64,000 nucleotides of DNA from positions 43,347,152 through 43,411,151 of the forward strand of contig NC_088865.1 in NCBI RefSeq assembly GCF_032884065.1, written 5' to 3'. This stretch comes from Artemia franciscana. Taxonomy: Eukaryota > Arthropoda > Branchiopoda > Anostraca > Artemiidae. How positions within the stretch are numbered: position 1 is the stretch's first letter; each line of letters opens with the position of its first letter. The notes beneath the pieces were generated by a model. It was not told where the DNA came from. It saw only the letters and a program-made list of their open reading frames with translations, and did not search any database. Shown here piece by piece: positions 1-10,654 of this stretch. The position numbers were made by a program, and so were the translations under genes.

Positions 1-565
1 GACTATGCAGGAACAAAATGGCTATCTCAAAATTTTGATCCGTTGACTTGGGAAAAAATGAGCGTGGGAGGGGGCCTAGGTGCCCTCCAATTTTTTTGGT
101 CACTTTAAAAGGGCACTAGAACTTTTCATTTCCATTAGAATGAGCCCTCTTGCAACACTCTAGGACCACTTGGTCGATACGATGACCCCTGGAAAAAAAA
201 AAAAACAAACAAATAAACACGCACCCGTGATTTGTCTTCTGGCAAAAAATACGAAATCCCACATTTTTGTAGATTGGACCTTGAAATTTTTCAATAGGGT
301 TCTCTGATACGCTGAATGCGATGGTGTGATTTTCGTTAGGATCCTATGACTTTTAGGGAGTGTTTCCCCCTATTTTCCAAAATAAGGCAAATTTTCTCAG
401 GCTCGTAACTTTTGATGACTAAATTTAATGAAACTTATAAATTTAAAATCAGCATAAAAATCCGATTCTTTTGATATATCTTTTAGCATCGAAATTCCGT
501 TTTTTAGAGTTTCGTTTACTATTGAGCCGGGTCGCTCCTTACTACAGTTCGTTACCACGAACTGT
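1..565 (+). repeat. Dispersed repeat family A, right end
   Basis: Right-hand part of the commonest dispersed repeat in the window (family A). It runs from a block around 'gccctccaatttttttggtc' through 'gagccgggtcgctcctta' and ends in the 20-base palindrome CAGTTCGTTACCACGAACTG at about 545-564. The same order of blocks recurs at about 13740-14280, 15280-15840 and 40190-41212, and inverted at 48373-50107 and 55853-57390. No coding capacity is seen, so it is probably a non-autonomous element. The superfamily was not recognised. Confidence 0.8.
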
Positions 566-606
566 TTGAAAGTTCGTCTGAAACAGTACTATATCCGTCA
601 GTTTTG

Positions 607-1190
607 TTATACAGGAGCATTTACTGCCAAAACTGATTCCCTGCACTTTTTAGTACTAAGGTAAATGATTACTATCCCATTATTAATACTTTCCCAGCCT
701 AAACATGACTTAGTAGCTTCTTTATTCATCATGAGCTCTACTCCCTCTCTATGCACCCAATTATTCCTGTCTGAGTAAACAAATTCTATATCACCTAATT
801 TCATGCTTTCAACCCATGGGATTCAAGTTTCAGAAATTCCTTATAAGTCCATTTCGAATCGTCCGAATTCGTCAGTTAAAATGTCATGACGACATTTATT
901 TCTTAACGTAGTAACATTCAATGTTCCGATTTTTATATACTTTACATCGTTGAAATTAATTTGACCTGAGGAAAAGCGATGGTCCCGGAAAACAGTGCAG
1001 GATGGGGACCAATTCATCCTCTCAAGTCTACACCGAAGCATTTAAGCCGGCATAGAACCGGGCAGCAGGAAGTCCCAGGGATCTCCAGTGTGAACTTGCG
1101 CAATCATGGGCCCATCTTGGTTACAACATGGTTTTCAGCACTTGGCGATGCTCTTCTATCAAAGGAGTCGAAATCCTACACAGACCATGT
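607..1190 (-). pseudogene. Non-LTR retrotransposon family B, endonuclease N-terminal fragment
   Basis: Read on the - strand this encodes the start of an endonuclease/exonuclease/phosphatase-type domain of a non-LTR retrotransposon. The opening motif 'IGTLNVTTLRNK' is followed by 'GDIEFVYSDRNNW' and 'GVELMMNKEATKSCLGW', and the frame ends near 'VNAPV'. Two in-frame stops separate the first block (1041-841) from the second (804-607). The second block aligns with sequence at 44450-44620 ('GVGLVMNKDAAKSC'), so this is the same family as the better preserved copy there. Everything after the first third of the endonuclease is missing. Dead fragment; the clade (RTE-like or related) was not determined. 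Confidence 0.75.
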
Positions 1191-1316
1191 AAAGCCTACT
1201 ACCACTGACTCTATCTATATTTATAAAAATAAGTTGTCTGTGTGTGTGTGTGTGTGTCTCGAGTGACGTCATGTTTGTGTGTCGACTGACGTCATGTTTG
1301 TCGACTGACGAAATTA

Positions 1317-1505
1317 CAGACCGGGACATCGGGACACAAATGACGACCGGGACACCGGGACATAGGGAATATAAATGACGACCGGGACACTCAAAGAGAA
1401 AGCGACCGAGACACAAGGAATATTCGATTAGCAATCACCATCAACAAAGCACCGGGACACAAATGACGACCGGGACACAGGGAATATAAATGACGACCAG
1501 GACAT
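1317..1505 (+). repeat. Helitron internal minisatellite
   Basis: Irregular tandem copies of short modules built from 'ccgggacac', 'aaatgacga' and 'gggaatata', combined as runs such as gacgaccgggacac followed by agggaatataaat. The same modules recur only inside the Helitron copies in this window: 1860-2010, 2130-2300, 38010-38540, 59395-59530, 60295-60660 and 62560-62800. Confidence 0.85.
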
Positions 1506-1815
1506 AAGTAAAAAAAACTAAAAAAACTAAAAAAAAGTAAAAACTACAAAAAAAAACTAAAAAGGAAAAAACAACTAAAAACTAATAAAAAACTAAAAAA
1601 GCTAAAAAACTAAAAAAACTAGAAAAGAAAGAAAAATAAAATAAGGAAAAAACTGAAAAATAAAGGAGAAAAACAAAACTAAAAAAAAATAAAAATAAAA
1701 AAACTAAAAAGGTAAAAACTACAAAAAAACTAAAAAGAAAAAAGAAAAAAAAACTAAAAAAACTAAAAAAAGTAAAAACCAAAAAAAAACTAAAAAGAAA
1801 AAAGGGGAAAAACAC
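1506..1815 (+). repeat. A-rich CTAAAA-type array inside Helitron H1
   Basis: Low-complexity polypurine-rich tract made of variants of aaaaact, aaaaaggt and aaaaagaa. Its complement gives long Phe-rich reading frames with no protein-like features. The same array type fills 60025-60250 and most of 61095-62525 in the other Helitron cluster. Confidence 0.9.
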
Positions 1816-2360
1816 AAAAATTTATTTCATCATATACCAATTCAAAAACGAATGTATATACAGACCGGGACACCGGGACACAAATGACGACCGGGACACA
1901 GGGAATATAAATGACGACCGGGACACAGGGACACAACTACAACGGAGACGTCGGGGGGCACAGGGGGATATATAAATGACGACGGGGACACAGGGAATGT
2001 TCGATTAGCAATCACCATCAACAAAGCTCAAGGGCAATCATTAGAATCATGAGGTATAACTAAAAAAAAAATAAAAAAGGTAAAAAACAAAAAACTAGAA
2101 AAAAGACCAATTCAAAAACGAATGTATATACAGACCGGGACACCGGGACACAAATGACGACCGGGACACCGGGACACAAGGAATATAAATGACGACCGGG
2201 ACACTCAAAGAGAAATTACAGACTGGGACACCCGGACACAAATGACGACCGGGACACAGGGAATATAAATGACGACCGGGACACAGGAACACAACTACAA
2301 CGGGGACGCCGGGGGCACAGGGGGGTATATAAATGACGACGGCGACACAGGGAATGGTCG

Positions 2361-2552
2361 ATTAGCAATCACCATCAACAAAGCTCAACGGCAATCATTA
2401 GAATCATGAGGTATAGATCTGAATACGGATTGTTTTCCCATGGACAATTATATGTTGCATGTTCAAGAGTCAGTAAACCTGACAATCTATTTATATGCAC
2501 AGACAATGGGACAGCGAAGAATGTTGTATATTCGCAAGTTTTACGTAGTTAA
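2361..2552 (+). pseudogene. Helitron Pif1-like helicase C-terminus remnant (H1)
   Basis: Two frames together encode the end of a Helitron helicase. The first gives 'AITINKAQ..SLES', the motif V-like segment, then a TGA. The second starts after a one-base deletion in a T run at about 2430 and gives '[18 protein letters not shown]' (motif VI of SF1 helicases, VALSRV-like). It continues through '[17 protein letters not shown]' to a TAA at 2550-2552. The frameshift and the internal TGA are shared with the copies at 60708-60895 and 62845-63032. A shorter motif V copy lies at 2006-2060. Not functional. Confidence 0.85.
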
Positions 2553-2814
2553 AAACATATATATATATATATATATCTATCTATCTATACTCACAGGTGG
2601 GACACAGGGACACAACTACAATGGCGCGCAACTAATATGGCGCGTAACGACTAACGCGCGCGGGGGGCTTGGGGGGGGGGGGTTCGAAAGAGAAGCATAA
2701 TATTCCTAAAGTATCCTTGTTGTTTTAAGCAAAATACCTTGATTTTGTTTGAGCTCATTGAAGAGGCAAAACTCCTAGACGAAAATTACAAAATCTAAGT
2801 CGGATAATTAGGAA

Positions 2815-3700
2815 AATTTAGAAAAATTGAGGTATTTTTAACTTACGAACAGGTGATCGGATCCTGATGAAATTTAACATTTAGAAGGATATTGTCTCTC
2901 AGAGCTTTTATTTTAAAACCTGATCAGATCCGGTGACATTGGGGGGAGTTGGAGGCAGAAACCTAAAATCTTGGAAAACGCTTTGAGTGGAGGGATCGGG
3001 TTAAAACTTGGTGGGAAAAATATGCACAAGTCCTAGATACGTGATTGAAATAACCGGGACGAATCCGCTCTCTTTGGGGGAGTTAGGGAAGGACGGTTAA
3101 TTCTGAAAAATTACAAAAATGAGGTATTTTTAACTTACGAAGGAGTGATCAGATCTTAATGAAATTTCATATTTAGAAGGACCTCATAACTCGGATATCT
3201 TATTTTAAATTACGACCGGATCCAGTGTCATTGGGGGGAGTTGGGGCGGGGAGAACCGGAAATCTTCGAAAAGGCTTAGAGTGGAGAAATCAGGATCAAA
3301 CTTGGTGGGAAGAATAAGCACAAGTCCAAGATACAGGGCTGACATAACTGTAACAGATCCGCTCTCTTTGGGGAGTTTGGGGGGGGGGGTTAATTCAGAA
3401 AAATTTGAAAAAATGAGGTGTTTTTAACTTGTGAACGGGTGATCAGATCTTAATGAAATTTGATATTAAGAAGGATCTTGTGCTTCAGAGCTCTTATTCT
3501 AACTCTCGACCAGACCCGGTAACATTAGGGGGAGTTGGAGGGGGAAACCGAAAATCTTGGAAAACGTGAACATTGAGATATCTTTATCTTACGAATGGGT
3601 AATCGGATCTTAATGAAACTTGATATATAGACAAATTTTTATGTCTTAGATGCTCCATTTCTAATTCGAATCAGATCCTGGGATATAAGGGGTCGACTGG
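2815..3700 (+). repeat. Tandem repeat, unit about 293 bp
   Basis: Copies of a unit starting 'gaggtatttttaacttacga' begin at about 2830, 3121 and 3415, with a shorter diverged copy near 3573. Each carries 'tggggggagttgg', 'cttggtggga' and 'gctctctttggggg'. Related sequence occurs at 57390-57950 and, inverted, at 53570-54040. No coding features. Confidence 0.85.
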
Positions 3701-3789
3701 GACATTAACTAAATACATTTTCCTGGTATTAAACACTGCCTTCAAGTATTTAGAATTGCCACTCATTTGGAATCTTCTACTGACATAGA

Positions 3790-5492
3790 AAATCCCCAAA
3801 AATTTACTCATTTTTGGCTTCTTCAGTTCAATTTGGTGCAGTAAAGTAATTTAGTGTTTTTGAAATACTCTGTTTTTGTGCAGTCTCTATTGTATTTTGA
3901 GTAATATTTTGTATAATTTTTTTTTTATTGCCGTTGGTTTCTCACAGGACTACTCATTAGGGGTCTTAAAAGTATTAGTGACAGTCATGCTTCACCAGTT
4001 TATTTTTGCTTCACCTGTTCAATTTAGTGCACACAAGTAGTATAGTGTTTTTTGAACTGCTGAGTCTTGGTGCAGTCTTTATTGTATTCTTAGTAATATT
4101 TTGTTTACCTATTTTTTGTGGCTCTCAGTGTCTCACAGGACTGCTCATTTGGGGTGTTCAAAGTGCTGGTGAAAATCTTTTAGATAAACATTTACTTCAC
4201 CAGTTCAATTTGATGCACAAAAGTAATTTACTGTTTGTTGAATTGCTGAGTTTTGTGCAGGCTTCATTGTCTTATTGAGCAACATTTTGCGTAATTATTT
4301 TTTGTGCGTTCTTGAGGCCTCGTGGGATTATTCATTTGGGGTTGACAGGATTAGTGAAAGTTCACATTAATTTGTTTACTTTTAGCTCCACCAATTTCAT
4401 TTTGTGCACAAACATGATTTAGTGTTTGTTGAGTTGCTGAGTTTTTGTGCAGTCTTTATTGCGTTTTTGAGCAACATTTGTATAATTTTTTCTGCGTTCT
4501 TGGAGTCTTGCAGGATTACCAATTTGGGGTCACAGCTCCACCAGTTCAATTTGGTGTACAAAAGTAATTCAGTATTTGTTGAGTTGCTCAGCTTTTGTGC
4601 AGCCTTTATTATATTTTTGAGTAATATTGTGTTTAATCATTTTTGGTAGTCCTCAGTATCTCACAAGATTACTCATTTGGGATCTTCAAAGGATTAAAAA
4701 AGATCCTTTAGATAAATTTGTTTACTTTTTGCTTCAGCAGCTCAATTTGGTGCACACAAGTATTTAGTGTTTATTGAATTGCTGATTTTTGTGCAGTCTC
4801 TATTGCATTTCTGTTCAATATTTTGTATAATTTTTTTCTGCATCCTTAGAGTCTCGCAGGATTACCTATTTGGAGTCACAAGATTAGTGAAAGATCAGAA
4901 GAATTTGTTTATGTTTTGCCCCACTATTTCAATTTGGTGCAAAAAAGTAATTTAGTATTTGTTGAGTTGCTGAGTTCTTGTAGAGCCTTTATTCCATTTT
5001 AGAGTACCGTGTAATTACTATTCGTAGTCCTCAATGTCTACAGGATTACTCATTTGGGATTTTCAAAGGATTAGTGAAAGATCATTTAGACCAATTTGTT
5101 TATTTTTGCTCCACTGGTTCAACTTTATGCACAAAATTTATTTAGTGGTTACTGAGTAGCTGAATTTTGTACAGTCTTCATTGTGTTTTTGAGCAATACT
5201 TTTTATTATTACATTTTGTGGTCCTTGCAGTCTCACAGGTGTACTCATTTGGCATTTTCAATGAATCAATTTGTTTATATTTTTTCTCTGCCAGTTCAAT
5301 TTGGTGCATAAAGTCGTTTGGTGTTTGTTGAATTGCTGCGTTTTGTGTAGTGTTTATTTTCTTTTTGAGTAGTATTTTATTTAATTACTTTTTGAGCGTC
5401 TTTTGGGTCTCATATGATTACTCATTTGGGGTTTACAGAATTAGTGAAAGATAAGACAAAATTGTTGATTTTTTGTTTCACCATTACAATTT
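3790..5492 (+). repeat. Satellite-like tandem array, unit about 188 bp (left part)
   Basis: About ten imperfect copies of a unit containing 'ttcaatttggtgcac', 'gagttgctgagttttgtgca' and 'caggattactcatttgg'. The first block recurs near 3826, 4012, 4197, 4388, 4539, 4735, 4921, 5112, 5287 and 5477. Spacings are mostly 185-196 bp, with exceptions of 151 and 175. The last copy is interrupted by the retrotransposon at 5493-8375, and the array resumes at 8376. Short open frames here are by-products of the T-rich unit. Confidence 0.92.
5482..5492 (+). repeat. 11-bp target site duplication, left copy
   Basis: The string cattacaattt occurs immediately left of the retrotransposon and again at 8376-8386 on its right side. 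It lies inside the 188-bp satellite unit, where uninterrupted copies read ttcaatttggtgc. Confidence 0.85.
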
Positions 5493-5496
5493 CTAT

Positions 5497-5526
5497 GACT
5501 CAGTAGGATCTGAGTCCTACTGAGTC
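5497..5526 (+). repeat. Stem-loop at the 5' end of the retrotransposon
   Basis: Perfect 12-bp inverted repeat, gactcagtagga at 5497-5508 and tcctactgagtc at 5515-5526, with a 6-base loop. It starts four bases inside the element's left boundary. Confidence 0.85.
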
Positions 5527-5753
5527 TTTTCTTAGTAGGGGGCCTCCCCCTGGCCACTTAGCGCGTCCCCAGGTGGTGGATAGGGGAACGTTCTACAGAT
5601 ATGTAGGATACCTTCATAGAAGGTGCGGACCAAGGGGGGACCTAGTTCCTGGGGGTCCATAATTGAAACTGGGACACCCTCACCCGGGAGTCAGAAATAC
5701 AGACAGAGGAGGAATAAGGCCCCCCTTATGTACGCCATGCAGGGCCCACCATT

Positions 5754-8364
5754 GTGGGGACATGTCCCGGCGGTTACACAGACTCGTTCCGGATTGACCA
5801 AGAAGCCGAAGAATTCTATAGCCAACTGCAACACACCGTTGACACGGCTCCCCAGAAAGATGTTCTGTTCATGATTGGGGACTTCAACGCCATTGTCGGA
5901 CACTCAAATGATGGACTTGAAGACGTCATGGGCAAGTTCGGGCGTGGGCGGCAGAACCACAGGGGTGAAATGCTCATCGAGTTTTGCCGGGATAAGGAAA
6001 TTTTCATAACGAACACCATGTTCCGTCATAGAAAACGAAGGAAAGTTACTTGGAGATCACCTGACGGCTGCACTGCAAACATGATTGATTACATACTTGT
6101 CGGCAAGTGATGGAAATCTTCAGTACTGAACACAGTCTTCATAGCCGGTGGCGACTTCGACTCGGGCCACGTTCTGGTCATGTCTGAGATCCCTTTGCAC
6201 ATTCGGAAGCCCCAACAGCCTAAGAAAAGCTTACCAAGGTATCGTGTCAATTTGCTGAAAAACATAGAAACAAGGAACAGGTATAGAACAGCACTCTCAA
6301 ACAAGTTGTCAAGAATCTAACCCGTGGAAGCTCCAACAGCAGAACAAATTGACCGATTGGTTGACGAAAGCGCATCCATCATCAGAGAAACTTCTAATGG
6401 AATCCTGGTAGTTCAGACCCATTCGGATAAACCGTTGATCACCCCTGAAATTATTGATCTATCTCTGCAGAAGCGCGCCCATGCTAACAAGGTAGATCGA
6501 CAAAGTAAGGACGAGTACAGGAGGATGAAGCGCCTTGTGCAAAAGAAAATCCAGCAAGCTCTACGACACTTCGTCAATGACAAATGTCGTGAGTGTGAAG
6601 AAGTCTTTCAAAAAGTTAATAGCCACTTCATGTACAAGAAAGTCCGTGAACTATCAAAAAAGAAGTCCTCGGCTACTCCTACACTGTTATATAAGCACGG
6701 AATCCCAATCACGGGATCTGAGGGAAGACGAGAACGATGGAAGGATCACTTCAGCGAAAAACTGAACCCCACAATAACGGCCGACCCGAACATCTTACTA
6801 TCTTTCCCACTACCACAGTACCCAGTAGACCCAAGCCCTCCTCCACTAAGAGATGAAGTACTCTCAGCAATAAAATCTCTAAAAATTAATAAAGCCCCAG
6901 GCCCGGGTGGTATTCAGTCAGAACTATTAAAAGCAGGCCCAGAAGGATTGGTCGATATCTATCACAAAGTTATAACAAGTGTCTGGGAAACGGGCCACTT
7001 CCCCAGATCTTGGGCGAAAGCCACCATCGCCCTTTTTAAAAAGGGGGAAAAGGGCGACTGTAACAACTACAGACCAATAGGTTCAACTAGCCAGCCAGCG
7101 AAGATTCTTACAAAAATACTCCTTGACCGTCTGAAATCTCCGACAAACCATATCTTTGAGGAATACCAAGCAGGCTTTCGAAAAGACTGCACTACCATAG
7201 ACTAGATTTTTTCCACTGGGCAAATGATGGAGAAGCATATCGAGTTTGCGAAAGAACTGCTACTACTCTTCATTGATTTCAAGCAGGCTTTTGACTTGAT
7301 ATGGCGAAATGGATTATGGCACATCCTGCTACACTATGGAATCCCCGAAAACATAGAAATCCTGATAAGAGACATGTATTCACATTTCGTCAGCCAAGTC
7401 CAAACGCCCGAGGGATTGACAGAGGGGTTTCTGACATCGGCGGGCGTTTTTCAAGGTTGCCTCTTGTCACCCCACCTCTTTAACCTATTCCTCAACGCAG
7501 TGCTATCATTTGCCGAGACTGTTGACGGTGCAGAAATTGGAGGGAAGCTTATCGATAAATTGGCATACGCAGATGACATCGAGAAATTCAACAGTCAAGA
7601 ATATCTACTCCAAGCTGACACCGACGAACTAGTGTCGGCACTCGAGGCCTTTGGGATGATCGTTAACACAGCCAAAACCAGGGTTATGCGGGTGCCTTGA
7701 GACCCTGCTTCAAGAAACGTGCAGCTAACAATAAAAGGAGAGCCAGTAGAAAATGTTGACTCCTTCGTTTACCTAGGGAGCCTCCTAACCTCTGAAAACG
7801 ACTGCTCGAAATCGATCAAACGAAGACTCGGCCTGGCAGGTGCCAGCTTCAAGAACCTCTTGCCAATCTGGAAAAACAAGACTCTGTCACCTTCTCTGAA
7901 GGTGCAACTCTTAAACTCTCATAATCCCAATTGCTTTATACTCAAGCGAAACTTGGTCAATAAAGGCTGATGATGAGCGAAGAATCTCCGCATTTGAAAC
8001 TAAATGCCTTACACGCATTGCAAGGATTAGCTACATTGACCGAGTCTCAAACGAAGACCTCCGAAAACTACTATGTTGTCCCCGCACCATCATTTACCGG
8101 GTCAGAAGCCAGCAACTCCGCTGGCTTGGCCATATCCAGCGAATGTCGGCCAACCAGCTTCCAAAAACCACATTCGAAGGACGGATTCACGGCACACGAC
8201 CTAAAGGCCAACCTCGTAAGAGATGGACCGACAACTTCCCAGCCGAAAACCTCCCCCAGCTACTTCGTCTAGCGCCAGATAGATTGAACTACCGTCGCCA
8301 CATTCATCATTTGCTCAGAAGAGAAGAAGCGCCAATACAGTCACAAAGGCGGGAGAGGACTTAA
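5754..8364 (+). pseudogene. Retrotransposon ORF: endonuclease, reverse transcriptase, C-terminal region
   Basis: Domains in order. The endonuclease part is 5790-6300, with 'MIGDFNAIVGHSNDG' (catalytic GDFN) near 5871 and 'DYILVGK' before a TGA at 6107. The RT is 6840-7690, with 'NKAPGPGGIQSELLKAG', 'NNYRPIGSTS', 'AGFRKDCTTID', 'FIDFKQAFDLIW', 'GCLLSP' and the catalytic 'YADDIEKF' near 7566. The C-terminal region has 'SSETWSIKADDERR' and 'LRWLGHIQRM' near 8120, and ends at a stop at 8362-8364. Stops at 6107, 6318, 7203 and 7698 interrupt it. Most of these fit single C-to-T changes of CGA or CAG codons. A shift near 7915-7925, in an aactctcat run, moves the last domain into another frame. Apart from these breaks the protein is well conserved, so the loss looks fairly recent. 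Confidence 0.9.
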
Positions 8365-8375
8365 GTCAAGTAAGT

Positions 8376-8680
8376 CATTACAATTTGGTGCAGAAAAAAA
8401 ATTAGTGTTTGATGAGTTGCTGAGTTTTTGTGCAGTCTTTACTGTATTTTTGAATAGTATTTTGTGCAATTATTTTTTGTAGCCCTCTGTGTTTCAGAGG
8501 ATTACTCATTTGGAATCTTCTAAGGTTTAGTGAAAGATCATTTAGATAAACTTGTTTATTTTTTGCTTCACCAGTTCAATTTGGTGCACAAAAGTGACTT
8601 AGTGTTTGCTGAAAAAGCTAAGTTTTTGAACAGTCATTATTGTCTTTTTAAGCAATATTGTTTGTTATTGTTATTCGCTA
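8376..8680 (+). repeat. Satellite-like tandem array, unit about 188 bp (right part)
   Basis: The 188-bp array continues after the retrotransposon, with 'caatttggtgcag' at 8381 and again 'ttcaatttggtgcac' near 8574, 187 bp later. It starts with the second copy of the target duplication (8376-8386). The array ends about 70 bp before the exon at 8751. Confidence 0.88.
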
Positions 8681-8750
8681 TCACTTATCACACCAGATTA
8701 AAAAAAAACTACGTAAATTCGCTTCGTTAATGCACTTTTTATTATTATAG

Positions 8751-8848
8751 CAGTTGAAGGATTGACCATATTTCTTGAAAACGAAGCTATAACAGAATTG
8801 GATGACGAAAGAAAATTAGCCTCTGAGCTCCAAAAAATGGTTTGGAAA
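8751..8848 (+). CDS. Exon of unidentified gene (first one visible)
   Basis: Acceptor 'attattatag' precedes 8751 (tagcag at 8753 is an alternative) and the donor is gtaagt at 8849. The open frame starts at 8753: 32 codons beginning 'VEGLTIFLENEAITELDDER' and ending in 'QKMVWK', phase 0 at the donor. The next two exons continue in exactly this frame, which is the main evidence that they belong together. Composition is protein-like (charged, helical) and unlike the T-rich satellite on its left. The family was not recognised. Upstream exons are not visible and may lie before the window or in the repeats at 2700-3790. Confidence 0.62.
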
Positions 8849-9189
8849 GTAAGTTTTCTCTTCAACAACTTTGTTAACCTATGTATGTGGATGTTTTTGT
8901 ATTTGAGTCAATCTTCCTTTTCCCCATTTTTTTAATACCGTTATCTCAATATAACTGAAACCATAGATGTATTATTTCCCATAGATTGCATGCCAGAATG
9001 TTTAAATGAGCACCTTGTGCTTTTTCTTCAGTGACACCAAATAGTTTCCCATGGTATTATTAAAAGACAAAACCAGCTATTTCGGTTGCCATCTGTGTTG
9101 ACTGGTTGTTTGCCACCATTCTTGTTGGATGCAAGATGGCTGTCTACGTTATGGACTCTTATGCTTTTCTATATTAATACTGCTACTAC
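8849..9189 (+). other. Start of intron, no other feature seen
   Basis: Intron sequence after the gtaagt donor at 8849. It is T-rich and of single-copy appearance. I see no coding or repeat structure here. Confidence 0.5.
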
Positions 9190-9940
9190 CACTACTACTA
9201 AAAATTTGCAGCACCAAGCCACCTGAGGCAAACACAACTAGGCACGCTCCTCCGTCCCAATTTATTTAAAGCCTCCTTTTTACATCCTTCCAGAAAGTTT
9301 CCCTTAAATCTTCGCTTACGACATCCTCCTACCCCAAAAGGGGACGACTTGCTTTTTGGTTGGCCCTAGACGCTTGGCTGACAAGCAAAATCTTTGGCAA
9401 TCATCATTCTTTATCCACATAGCGTGGCATAGCCATCTCAACCTTTGTCTCATTAAAGCCCTAGAAAGTGGGACTGACCCATATTTTCGTAGAGCTTGCT
9501 GCTTGGGATACTGTTTGAGATAAACAATCCGTAGGCAGTTTCTCTGGAAAACAACTAACAAATTCGCCACTGTCTTCCGGAGCGCCCTCGTTTCAGAACC
9601 ATACTTGACCAAAATCATCACTGTAGCTTCCAATAGCATATATTAAGTCTAGATAAGTTTTACTTCCTCAATTAATTCCGTGTTCCCCCATTGTCTTGGC
9701 TGTGTTCCTTAGGACAAAGTCCATCAAAATGATCTACATTAATGGGGATCGGAAACACCCTATCTTAAATCTGGATATAATACGAAACCAGCAATACTAT
9801 TCTCACATATTACGCTTTCACTTCAATGTATTTGTCAGATATACCGTACAAGAATAGGGCCTCCGCTAAAGCTCTTCCATGAGCTGGATCAAATGCTCAC
9901 CCATGATCTAAAAAATTGAAGACAAAAAGGGGCTCCTAGT
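9190..9940 (-). pseudogene. Non-LTR retrotransposon family B, RT and C-terminal fragment
   Basis: On the - strand, broken frames carry late RT and C-terminal motifs: 'AFDPAHGRALAEALFLYGI' near 9890-9830, then 'LEATVMILVKYGSETRALRK' at 9639-9560, 'FQRNCLRIVY', 'MRQRLRWL' and 'RFCLSAKRLGPTKKQ' at 9400-9340. The same series occurs at 30200-31260 and 45790-46800, so this is the same family. Frameshifts and stops are frequent and the catalytic YADD region is lost. It lies inside the first intron of the + strand gene. Confidence 0.82.
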
Positions 9941-10252
9941 GTCTATTCATGTAACGAATCTATGGATGAAACTCATCATTGGTCGGTGCATTTATGAGCC
10001 GACTGATAGTTTCGGTAGTAGCGGAGTTATCTCAGTAGTTGTAGAAAGGTTCTAAACAGAATACATAACCAAGAAGGGACATCCTGCCTACATGGCCATA
10101 TAATGAATTCAAGGTGGATCATTCACGAGTTTCCGTACCCATAACCACGACTGCAAACACTACTGCGGGTGACCTTCAGAAGTGGTGGGTCTTGTCGTAA
10201 TTTTAGGTTTGGAAATGACACAGATTTGCAAAGGATTTTTATTAATCGAGAG
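9941..10252 (+). other. Intron sequence, no recognisable feature
   Basis: No long open frame, tandem repeat or similarity to the repeat families defined here was seen. Confidence 0.4.
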
Positions 10253-10445
10253 CTACTCTGGATTTGCTTGTTTTAGTGGGATTCTTTGGGCTGTTAACCA
10301 TTTCCTAGCCATATTTATTATGGGATGTCCTTTCATCGTAGCATAATATATACGAGGAAGAATATATTGTGCGTTGAAAGCAACAAGCCTAGGGTTATAT
10401 GTGCAGAAGTTCTGATCGTGATGATTGGAATACATCTCTAAGTTC
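10253..10445 (-). CDS. Candidate terminal exon, unknown protein
   Basis: On the - strand the acceptor 'ccaaggtttcag' is followed by 63 open codons beginning 'NLEMYSNHHDQNFCTYNPRL', including 'ATMKGHPIINMARKWL', and closing with 'KQANPE' and TAG at 10255-10253. AATAAA follows ten bases later (complement of 10238-10243). Composition is varied and basic, unlike the transposon debris around it. I do not recognise the family. It could be the last exon of a gene nested in, or overlapping, the + strand gene's intron, or part of a retrocopy. No partner exon was found. Confidence 0.4.
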
Positions 10446-10654
10446 CTGAAACCTTGGCTTGAATAAAGTCTTGATTCACATTGAGTTCTCGAAGACTTTT
10501 CTCTGTCTGGTTGTAACCAAGCTTTAATGCTTGAAGTTTACCCGAGGAAGATTTATTAGGGGCTGGCCTGCACTGATCGAACCCATTATTCTTCTTGGGG
10601 TCATAAGAATTTCAGTGATGTAACTGATATGCCAATTAAAGAGTTCATGTTAAA

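Larger units (their letters stand above)
1214..2690 (+). mobile_element. Helitron copy H1, 3' truncated
   Basis: The element begins with TC preceded by A ('a|TCTATATTTATAAAAATAAG'), then GTTGTCTG and a short TG run. The motif gtgacgtcatgtttg and blocks of the 'gacgaccgggacac' minisatellite follow, then an A-rich CTAAAA array, and at 2361-2552 a remnant of the Helitron helicase C-terminus. The subterminal 'ggcgcgtaacgac' block is present at 2638-2655, but the terminal hairpins and CTAG end seen at 38933 and 63407 are missing. Non-autonomous; no Rep domain is present. Confidence 0.8.
5493..8375 (+). mobile_element. Full-length but inactivated non-LTR retrotransposon
   Basis: The element is flanked by an 11-bp target duplication (cattacaattt) and has no LTRs. 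Its 3' end is short and non-poly(A) ('ttaagtcaagtaagt'). The 5' end carries a 12-bp stem (5497-5508 with 5515-5526, gactcagtagga against its complement). It encodes an endonuclease remnant, a reverse transcriptase and a C-terminal region ending at 8364. Organisation and motifs resemble RTE/CR1-type elements; the clade was not determined. Four in-frame stops and one frameshift make it inactive. It is inserted in a 188-bp satellite. Confidence 0.92.

Noticed and set aside
1582..1815. Phe-rich membrane-like protein on the - strand
   Set aside because: Complement of the A-rich CTAAAA array; no start context or conserved features.
2006..2100. A further helicase remnant
   Set aside because: Only the motif V-like segment is present before it joins the A-rich array; kept as part of H1 and not listed as its own coding remnant.
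1317..2300. CRISPR-like spacing of the 'gacgaccgggacac' repeat
   Set aside because: Units are irregular, the intervals are themselves repeats, the setting is a eukaryotic Helitron and no cas gene is present.
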